This document shows, piece by piece, positions 57,386-64,000 of a stretch of 64,000 bases of DNA (the stretch's first letter is position 1; each line of letters opens with the position of its first letter). Under the pieces are notes generated by a model. That model ran no database searches. It worked only from the letters and a program-made list of their open reading frames with translations, and was not told the DNA's origin. This DNA is from Actinomycetospora lemnae (lineage in GTDB: Bacteria; Actinomycetota; Actinomycetes; Mycobacteriales; Pseudonocardiaceae). The stretch spans positions 124,001 to 188,000 of the forward strand of contig NZ_JAQZAO010000002.1 of NCBI RefSeq assembly GCF_028737315.1. The letters are read 5' to 3'. The translations under genes and the position numbers were made by a program.

Positions 57386-58393
57386 GTGGACGTCGACGCG
57401 TACGTGGCCGCGCACCGGCCCGAGTGGGACCGCCTGGCGGACCTGCTCGACCGGCGTCGGTGGACCGGCGACGAGGTCGACGAGGTCGTCGCGCTGTACG
57501 AGCGGACGGCCACCCACCTGTCGGTCGTGCGGTCCACCTCGCCGGATCCCGCCCTGGTCGCGCGGCTCTCGACGCTGGTCGCACGCGCCCGGACGGCGAT
57601 CACCGGGTCGACGTCGGCGTCGTGGCGCGACCTCACCCGCTTCGCCGGCGTCGGCTTCGCCGTCGCGCTCGCCGCGTCGTGGCGGTGGTGGCTGACGACG
57701 CTGACGGTGTGCTCGGTCGTCATGGTCGCGGTCGGGGTGTGGGTCGCGCGCTCCCCCGACGTGCAGGCGGCGCTGCTGCCCCCGGCGGAGACCCGGCAGC
57801 TGGTGGAACAGGACTTCGCCGCGTACTACAGCTCGAACCCGGCGTCGTCGTTCGCGGCCCGGGTGTGGACGAACAACGCCTGGCTCGCCGCGGTCTGCCT
57901 CGTCTCGGGGGTGCTGGTCCTGCCGGTGCTCTGGGTGCTGCTGCAGAACGTCGTCAACATCGGGATCTCCGGCGGCATCCTCGCCGCGAACGGGCGCGCG
58001 GACCTGTTCTTCGGCCTGATCACCCCGCACGGCCTGCTCGAGCTCACCGCGGTGTTCGTGGCGGCCGGGGCGGGGCTGCGGCTGGGGTGGTCGTGGATCG
58101 ACCCCGGCCCGCTGAGCCGGTCGGAGTCGCTCGCGCGCCAGGGCCGCACGACCGTCGGGGTGGCGCTCGGCGTCGGGGTGCTGCTGCTGATCTCCGGCGT
58201 GATCGAGGCGTTCGTGACGCCGTCGGGGCTGCCGACCGCGGCGCGGATCGGGATCGGTGTGGTCGCCGAGCTCGGGTTCGTCGCGTACGTGCTCTGGGGC
58301 GTCACGCTGGTGCGCCGCCACGGCGCGACCGCCCCGGCGCTCGCCGACCTCGCCGCCGACCGTCGCGGGGCTGCCCTGCCGGCGGCGGGGTGA
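57386..58393 (+). CDS. Stage II sporulation protein M-like (DUF95) membrane protein
   Basis: 335 residues. An N-terminal cytoplasmic helical region (VDVDAYVAAHRPEWDRLADLL) leads to about six membrane helices, with the SpoIIM/DUF95 signature around NNAWLAAVCLVSGVL and NVVNIGISGG. In non-sporulating actinobacteria this gene accompanies RDD, DUF58 and MoxR genes and is thought to take part in membrane complexes. Its stop overlaps the AraC gene (GTGA). Confidence 0.87.
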   Translation: MDVDAYVAAHRPEWDRLADLLDRRRWTGDEVDEVVALYERTATHLSVVRSTSPDPALVARLSTLVARARTAITGSTSASWRDLTRFAGVGFAVALAASWRWWLTTLTVCSVVMVAVGVWVARSPDVQAALLPPAETRQLVEQDFAAYYSSNPASSFAARVWTNNAWLAAVCLVSGVLVLPVLWVLLQNVVNIGISGGILAANGRADLFFGLITPHGLLELTAVFVAAGAGLRLGWSWIDPGPLSRSESLARQGRTTVGVALGVGVLLLISGVIEAFVTPSGLPTAARIGIGVVAELGFVAYVLWGVTLVRRHGATAPALADLAADRRGAALPAAG

Positions 58394-58953
58394 CGACGGT
58401 GGTCCCCGAGGACCTGCTCGTCGGCCTGCGCCGCGCCCGCGACCGCATCGACCGGTACTACGCCGAGCCGCTCGACCTCGACGCGCTCGCCACGACCGCG
58501 GGGCTGTCGAAGTACCACTTCCTGCGCTGCTTCGCCCGCACCTACGGCCGCACCCCGCACGCCTACCTCACCGAGCGCCGCGTCGAGCGCGCCCAGGACC
58601 TGCTGCGCGCCACGAACCTCACCGTCACCGAGGTGTGCTGGCTCGTCGGGTACTCGGCGCTCGGGTCGTTCTCGACGCGGTTCCGCCGGCTCGTCGGCTG
58701 CAGCCCGTCGGAGTACCAGGCACGCTGGGCCGCCACCGGACCGCCGCGCATCCCGGGCTGCTTCGTGTTGATGCACGGGCTCTCCGACCGCGCAGCGGAG
58801 CGGAGCCGGTCCATCGATCCCGACCGCGCAGCGGAGCGGAGCCGGTCCATCGATCCCGACCGCGCAGCGGAGCGGAGCCGGTCCATCGATCCCGACCGAG
58901 CAACTTCGGAGAAGCCGACGGCTGAGCCTGCGCGAGGAGAATCCTCCGCATGA
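58390..58953 (+). CDS. AraC-family regulator with triplicated C-terminal repeat
   Basis: 187 residues. The AraC-type double helix-turn-helix is at about 12-105 (DLDALATTAGLSKYHFLRCF, VTEVCWLVGYSALGSFSTRF). There is no N-terminal sensing domain. After GCFVLMHGLS come three copies of DRAAERSRSIDP (a 36-bp tandem repeat) and a short acidic end. It is coupled to SpoIIM upstream (GTGA) and to the VOC gene downstream (ATGA); regulation of the VOC gene is likely. Confidence 0.85.
   Translation: MTTVVPEDLLVGLRRARDRIDRYYAEPLDLDALATTAGLSKYHFLRCFARTYGRTPHAYLTERRVERAQDLLRATNLTVTEVCWLVGYSALGSFSTRFRRLVGCSPSEYQARWAATGPPRIPGCFVLMHGLSDRAAERSRSIDPDRAAERSRSIDPDRAAERSRSIDPDRATSEKPTAEPARGESSA
58786..58893 (+). 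repeat. 36-bp tandem repeat, three copies, in the AraC gene
   Basis: Three perfect copies beginning GACCGCGCAGCGGAGCGGAG, and a partial fourth. The CGGAGC core recurs in an MFS gene at about 18506-18525 (reverse orientation), suggesting a dispersed repeat family. Confidence 0.9.
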
Positions 58954-59378
58954 TCACCAACATCTCGCTGTTCACGCTGTACGTCACCGACCAGGACGAG
59001 GCCAAGAAGTTCTACTGCGACGTGATGGGGTTCGTGGAGGGCACCGACGTCAGCATGGGCGAGGGCTTCCGCTGGGTGACGGTCAAGCACCCGGAGCAGC
59101 CCGAGCTCGAGGTGACGTTGATGGTCCCCGGCCCGCCGCTGGACGAGGAGATGGCGGGCGCCGTCCGCCGCGCGCTCGCGAGCGGGTCCATGGGCGGGTT
59201 CGGGCTCACCACCGACGACTGCCGCGCGGAGTACGAGCGCCTGACGAAGCTCGGCGTCGAGTTCACCCAGGAGCCCGCCGAGCGTCCCTACGGCATCGAG
59301 GCGGTCATGCGCGACAACTCCGGGAACTGGCTGGTGCTGGTCGAGCCGCGCGCGTTCTCCCCCGCCGACTTCGGCTAG
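58950..59378 (+). CDS. VOC family protein
   Basis: 142 residues, glyoxalase/extradiol-dioxygenase fold with two beta-alpha-beta-beta-beta modules (LYVTDQDEAKKFYCDVMGF and GLTTDDCRAEYERLTKLGVEF). The C-terminal RDNSGNWLVLVEP block contains the metal-ligand position occupied by Glu. The activity is unknown. It is coupled by ATGA to the AraC regulator, and its stop overlaps the convergent DUF58 stop in CTAG. Confidence 0.88.
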   Translation: MITNISLFTLYVTDQDEAKKFYCDVMGFVEGTDVSMGEGFRWVTVKHPEQPELEVTLMVPGPPLDEEMAGAVRRALASGSMGGFGLTTDDCRAEYERLTKLGVEFTQEPAERPYGIEAVMRDNSGNWLVLVEPRAFSPADFG

Positions 59379-60676
59379 AGCCGGCCCGCGGCCTTGAGCG
59401 CCAGGTAGCGGTCGGCGACGGCCGGGGGCAGGTCGTCGGGAGCCGCGTCGACGATCTCGACACCGCGGCGGGCCAGCCGCTCGGCGGTGCGACGGCGCGC
59501 GTCGCGGGCGGCGCCGGCCGCGGCGGCGGTGTAGACGGCCTCGGCGTCGCCGCGGCCCGCGGCCATGGTCGCGAGCTCGGGGTCGGCGACGGCGGCGAGC
59601 AGCAGCGTGTGCCGGCGCAGCAGGGGTCCGAGGACGGGGTCGAGGCCCTCGCTGACCGCCGCCTCGTCCAGCCCGGTGACGAGCACGACGAGGCTGCGCC
59701 GCCCCGCCCGCGCCAGCGCCGCGGACGCCAGCAGGCGCATGTCGGTCTCGACGAGGCGGGGCTCCAGCGGCGCCATGGCCGTGACCAGCGCGGGGAGCAG
59801 GTCGCCCGCCGTCGCCCCGAGCACCGAGGCCCGCACCTCGCGGTCGAGGGCGAGCAGGTCGACGCGGTCGCCGCCCCGGGACGCGAGGGCGGCGAGCAGC
59901 AGCGCGGTGTCGAGCGCCGCGTCGAGCCGGGGTGCGTCGCCGACCCGGCCCGCGGCGCTGCGGCCGGTGTCGATGACGACGAGGACGTGCCGGTCGCGCT
60001 CGGGACGCCAGGTGCGCACGACCAGCTCGCTCGACCGCGCCGACGCCCGCCAGTCGATCGAGCGCACGTCGTCGCCGGCGACGTATTCGCGCAGCGAGTC
60101 GAACTCGGTGCCCTGCCCGCGGATCTGCACCGCCCGCCGGCCGTCGAGCTCGCGCAGCCGGGCGAGCCGCGACGGGAGGTGGCGCCGCGACCCGAACGCC
60201 GGCAGCACCCGCACGCGCGCCGGGACGTCGCGGCGCCCCTGGCGGGCGGCGAGCCCGAGCGGGCCGATGGAGCGGACGGTGACCCGCACGGCGTCCCGGT
60301 CGCCCCGCCGCGTCGGGGTCAGCGTCGTCACCACCCGGCGCCGCTCCCCCGGCGGCACGATCAGCCGGTGGCGCGACGGCACCGCGCCCGCCGAGGGTTC
60401 CCACGCGTCGCGCAGCACCAGCACCGCCCGCCGCCGGCCCGGGTTCGCGACGCGCAGCGCGACGTCCAGCGACGTCCCGAGGCGCACGGTCGCGATCCCC
60501 TCGCGCTCGCGCTCCAGCCGCAGGCTCCGGACCGGCACCGCGACGAGCGCGTCGACGAGCGCGGCGAGCGCCAGCACCCCGGAGACCACGAGCACCCCGG
60601 TGCCCGAGGGCCAGAGCAGGCCCACGACCAGCGCACCCAGCGCGACGAGCAGCGCCAGGCGCCCGGTGACGGCCAT
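59375..60676 (-). CDS. DUF58 domain protein
   Basis: 433 residues. Two membrane helices at the N-terminus (to about 45), then the DUF58 block GQGTEFDSLREYVAGDDVRSIDWRASAR and a VWA-like fold with DTGRSA. It is the usual partner of MoxR ATPases, forming a complex of unknown role, often tied to cell-envelope assembly. ATG 60676 is 15 bp after the MoxR stop. Confidence 0.9.
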   Translation of the reverse strand: MAVTGRLALLVALGALVVGLLWPSGTGVLVVSGVLALAALVDALVAVPVRSLRLEREREGIATVRLGTSLDVALRVANPGRRRAVLVLRDAWEPSAGAVPSRHRLIVPPGERRRVVTTLTPTRRGDRDAVRVTVRSIGPLGLAARQGRRDVPARVRVLPAFGSRRHLPSRLARLRELDGRRAVQIRGQGTEFDSLREYVAGDDVRSIDWRASARSSELVVRTWRPERDRHVLVVIDTGRSAAGRVGDAPRLDAALDTALLLAALASRGGDRVDLLALDREVRASVLGATAGDLLPALVTAMAPLEPRLVETDMRLLASAALARAGRRSLVVLVTGLDEAAVSEGLDPVLGPLLRRHTLLLAAVADPELATMAAGRGDAEAVYTAAAAGAARDARRRTAERLARRGVEIVDAAPDDLPPAVADRYLALKAAGRL

Positions 60677-60691
60677 CTCGTCGAGCCTCGT

Positions 60692-61708
<1,017 letters not shown>

Positions 61709-61758
61709 GCGGCCCTCCCTCCCCGGGAACCCCGCGGTCCCCGCCGTGCGCCATCCGA

Positions 61759-63030
61759 TCACGGCGCCGGATCCCGTCCGTCGCGCGGTGCTGGTCCGGT
61801 CGCGTCCCGCACGCCCCGGCGCAGCGCGTCGAGGTCTCCGGCGAGGGTGACGAGCGCGGGGTCGTCGGCGGGCACCGGGCCGTCGAGGACCGCCCCGACC
61901 TCCCCCACCGGCCGGCCCGTCCGCGCGGCGACGGCGTCGACCACCGCCCGCGTCCCCGCGCCGCGCGGGACCCCGAGCCGCGCCGCGAGGTCGCGCACGG
62001 CGTCGCCGCGCAGGGCCGCCGCCGCGCGGTCGCGGGCCCCGGCGCGCCGGTAGAGGCGCGCCCGGCCCCGCACGGTCTCCCCGGCGGGCACGACGACCGG
62101 GAGGTCCTCGGTGACGACCGGACCGAGCCGCCGCCCCCGCCACAGCGCCACGGCGAGCCCCGCCACGAGCAGCTGCACCGGACCCCAGACCCAGCCGCTC
62201 GGTAGGAGCTCGGTGGTGCTCCGCTCCTGGCCGGGCTCGGCCGGCGGCGGGACCGGGAGGTACCAGAGCAGGTCGGGGTGTGCGCCGAGGAGGTTGAGGG
62301 CGAGCGCGGCGTTGCCCTGCTCGTCGAGGACATCGTTGGTGAACGGGGCGGCGTCGCCGACGACGGTGACGGTGCGCCCGCGGTCGCGGACCGCCACCAG
62401 GGAGCTCGCGCCGACCGGCTCCTCCACGGGGTAGCAGCGCTGGGCGGCCGGGTCGTCGGTGGCGTAGGCGGCGCCGACGAGGTCGACCGGGCCGGCGCGG
62501 ACGGCCGCGGGCAGCCCGCAGGCGGGGTCGGTGGGTTCGGGGAGCGCGAGCAGCTCGGTGCGCACGGCCGGGGCCAGAGCGGCGAGGGAGCGCTCGTCGG
62601 GGCGGACGAGGACGAGGTCCGCGCCCGCCGCCGCGAGGGTCTCGCGCTGGCGGGTGCTCATCCGCTCCGGGAAGGTCACGAACACCGTGCGGCCGCGCGC
62701 GGCGGTGGCGGCGTCGAGGTCGGCGACGGGCTCGACGCGCACCCCCTGCCCCTCGAGCAGGCGGGCCAGGGCCATCGAGCCCTCGGGCGACGCGGCCTCC
62801 GGGTCCAGCCCGCCCGTGCGGGGCGCGGCGCCGAGCAGGGCGATGACCAGCGCGCCGAGCAGCACCGCGGCCACCACCAGCACCGGCCCGCGCCAGCGGC
62901 GGATCCCGCCCCTGTTGGCAGCGAACGGCCTGTTCGCTGCTTCTACGCGTCGGAAGTCTCCGTTGATCACCGCGCCGGGCGGCGATTCGGTCACCGGGGT
63001 GCTCGTCGGGCCGGGCGCTCCGGCGGTCAC
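61759..63030 (-). CDS. DUF4350 domain membrane protein
   Basis: 423 residues. One N-terminal membrane helix (GPVLVVAAVLLGALVIALLG), a DUF4350 domain (EGSMALARLLEGQGV, VVGDAAPFTNDVLDEQGNAALALNLLG) facing outside and a second helix near 290. It is the standard partner in MoxR-DUF58 loci. Residues about 20-42 come from a lower-GC insert with a 9-base inverted repeat. GTGA overlaps join it to both neighbours. Confidence 0.87.
   Translation of the reverse strand: MTAGAPGPTSTPVTESPPGAVINGDFRRVEAANRPFAANRGGIRRWRGPVLVVAAVLLGALVIALLGAAPRTGGLDPEAASPEGSMALARLLEGQGVRVEPVADLDAATAARGRTVFVTFPERMSTRQRETLAAAGADLVLVRPDERSLAALAPAVRTELLALPEPTDPACGLPAAVRAGPVDLVGAAYATDDPAAQRCYPVEEPVGASSLVAVRDRGRTVTVVGDAAPFTNDVLDEQGNAALALNLLGAHPDLLWYLPVPPPAEPGQERSTTELLPSGWVWGPVQLLVAGLAVALWRGRRLGPVVTEDLPVVVPAGETVRGRARLYRRAGARDRAAAALRGDAVRDLAARLGVPRGAGTRAVVDAVAARTGRPVGEVGAVLDGPVPADDPALVTLAGDLDALRRGVRDATGPAPRDGRDPAP
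62918..62940. repeat. Palindromic insert within the DUF4350 gene
   Basis: Perfect 9-base inverted repeat GCAGCGAAC/GTTCGCTGC with a GGCCT loop, within a stretch (62911-62970) of about 60% GC against roughly 78% around it. It is in frame (INGDFRRVEAANRPFAANRGG). Confidence 0.7.
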
Positions 63031-63686
63031 GCGGGCTCCACCGCGCGGGTGGCGGCGACGGCGGCGTCGACCGCGCGCAGGCGGGCGTCGGTGTCGGCGT
63101 CGGCCGGGCGACCGCCGTAGACGGTCTCGTCGAACCGGCGCGCGGCCTCTCGCAGCTCGCCGGCCGCGGTGGGCAGCACCCGCCCGCCCTCCCGCGCGGC
63201 GTCGCCGGCCGTGCGCCCCTGGCGGGGCTCGAGGATCGTGCGCTCCTCGAGCGCGCGCACGATCGCCCGCATCCGCTCGCGCACCGCGTCGTCGTAGGCG
63301 CCGGCGGCGGCGTGGCGGTCGGCGAGGCGGCGGTGCTCGGCGGCGGTGCGCTCGGTGTCGCCGAGCACCGCACCGGGTGCGGCCGCCGCGCGCGCCACCC
63401 GACCGAACCGGCGCCGGACCAGCACCACCACGACCACCAGCACCACCACGAGCACCAGCAGCCCCCACCCACCACCCGGCGAGACGGCGGACGCCGCGCG
63501 CAGCAGCTCGTCGAGGCGCCGGGCGAGCCACTGCAGCGCGGCCGTGACCGGGTCCGGGGCGGCCTCCTGGTACGCCCGCCAGGCCAGCTCCTCGCGGGCC
63601 AGCTCGCGGGCGGGGTCGGCGCCGATGTCGATCGGGACCGCGCCCGGGCCCGGCGCGCCGGGCGGGACGGGCCCCACCGGGTCCAT
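63027..63686 (-). CDS. DUF4129 domain protein
   Basis: 219 residues. One membrane helix (GWGLLVLVVVLVVVVVLV, about 73-90) and the DUF4129 domain (DAVRERMRAIVRALEERTILEPRQGRTAGDAARE) toward the C-terminus. A usual member of DUF4350-MoxR-DUF58 gene sets. The ATG overlaps the upstream stop by one base. Confidence 0.89.
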   Translation of the reverse strand: MDPVGPVPPGAPGPGAVPIDIGADPARELAREELAWRAYQEAAPDPVTAALQWLARRLDELLRAASAVSPGGGWGLLVLVVVLVVVVVLVRRRFGRVARAAAAPGAVLGDTERTAAEHRRLADRHAAAGAYDDAVRERMRAIVRALEERTILEPRQGRTAGDAAREGGRVLPTAAGELREAARRFDETVYGGRPADADTDARLRAVDAAVAATRAVEPA

Positions 63687-64000
63687 CAGCGTCCGCCGGC
63701 CGCGGCCCGCTGCAGCTCGATGTCGAAGCCCTCGCGGCGCATGCGCTGGTCGACGTAGAGGAGGCCGGTGACCCCGGACTGGAAGGGCGTGGTCAGCGTG
63801 CTCGCGATGATCCCGCCGAGCGCGGTGAGCAGCAGCAGCGGCAGCGGCGTCGCGCCCCCGCCGGCGCCACCGCCGAACGCCGCGATGCCGCCGATGATGC
63901 CGAACGGCACCGCGATGATCGCCGAGACGACGAACGCGATGATCGCGCCGAGCAGCTGGATGCCCAGCACCGGCCAGAAGCGTCCCTTGACGAGGAACCA
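63686..64000 (-). CDS. Integral membrane protein, C-terminal part (runs off the window)
   Basis: 104 residues of the C-terminus; the start lies beyond the right edge. Two or three membrane helices (VLGIQLLGAIIAFVVSAIIAVPFGIIGG and PLPLLLLTALGGIIASTLTTPF) and an ending with YVDQRMRREGFDIELQ are typical of the glycerophosphodiester phosphodiesterase membrane-domain-like proteins at the head of such loci. The function is unknown. Confidence 0.78.
   Translation of the reverse strand, partial: WFLVKGRFWPVLGIQLLGAIIAFVVSAIIAVPFGIIGGIAAFGGGAGGGATPLPLLLLTALGGIIASTLTTPFQSGVTGLLYVDQRMRREGFDIELQRAAAGGR

Overview
The window is about 64 kb of very GC-rich DNA. It has dense, often overlapping genes, frequent GTG starts and a mycothiol gene (mshC). 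This points to a mycelial or mycolate-type actinobacterium; my best guess is a Pseudonocardiaceae genus such as Pseudonocardia or Actinomycetospora. That guess is inferred from gene content and codon use; no rRNA gene is present to test it. There is one tRNA gene (Leu, anticodon GAG), no rRNA, no CRISPR array and no intact insertion sequence.

Layout. 1-14796: conserved core (hisE, a HAD phosphatase, metH, a PAC2 protein, two MFS permeases, an orphan EccB, a DUF2237 protein, mshC, a VWA/AAA+ pair). 15004-20076: a secreted Excalibur protein with a class F sortase, an SDR/crotonase pair, an MFS permease and a metallo-beta-lactamase-fold protein. 20168-28558: an SCO1664-family protein, a DUF3090 protein, a histidine phosphatase, uppP, an aldo/keto reductase, a DUF5703 protein, an acyl-CoA dehydrogenase-fold enzyme, a quinone oxidoreductase and an M20 peptidase. 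From memory, the order hisE-metH-PAC2-mshC-SCO1664-DUF3090-phosphatase-uppP-M20 resembles the Mycobacterium tuberculosis Rv2122c-Rv2141c region, with accessory genes inserted. 28615-30885: tRNA-Leu and a SigD-like sigma factor coupled to an RsdA-like anti-sigma factor.

31638-39400 is the most distinctive part: a small gene cluster that looks biosynthetic. A CysK2/SbnA-like PLP enzyme is followed by a Pls/PosA-type single-module NRPS whose adenylation domain has lost key motifs, a carrier-thioesterase protein, a SyrP-like Fe(II)/2-oxoglutarate oxygenase and a coupled lipoprotein. A complete AMP-forming ligase lies at 41398-42945 and might act in trans.

39469-52540: stress and metabolic genes (VOC, EEP, MOSC and LLM proteins, htpG, a broken AbiEi/DUF559 gene, a multicopper oxidase, a NarL-type two-component system, ilvA, a GNAT). 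52545-64000: an MFS permease, a CopD/CtaG copper protein, a DUF4190-like protein, then a RDD-SpoIIM / DUF58-MoxR-DUF4350-DUF4129 membrane-remodelling locus interrupted by an AraC-VOC pair; the last gene runs off the window.

Two organisation themes recur. Many start codons lie 6-8 nt after a TAnnnT or CACGAT hexamer, as expected for leaderless mRNAs. Many adjacent genes share a 4-base GTGA or ATGA stop/start overlap. Several short tandem repeats sit at or next to gene 3' ends.
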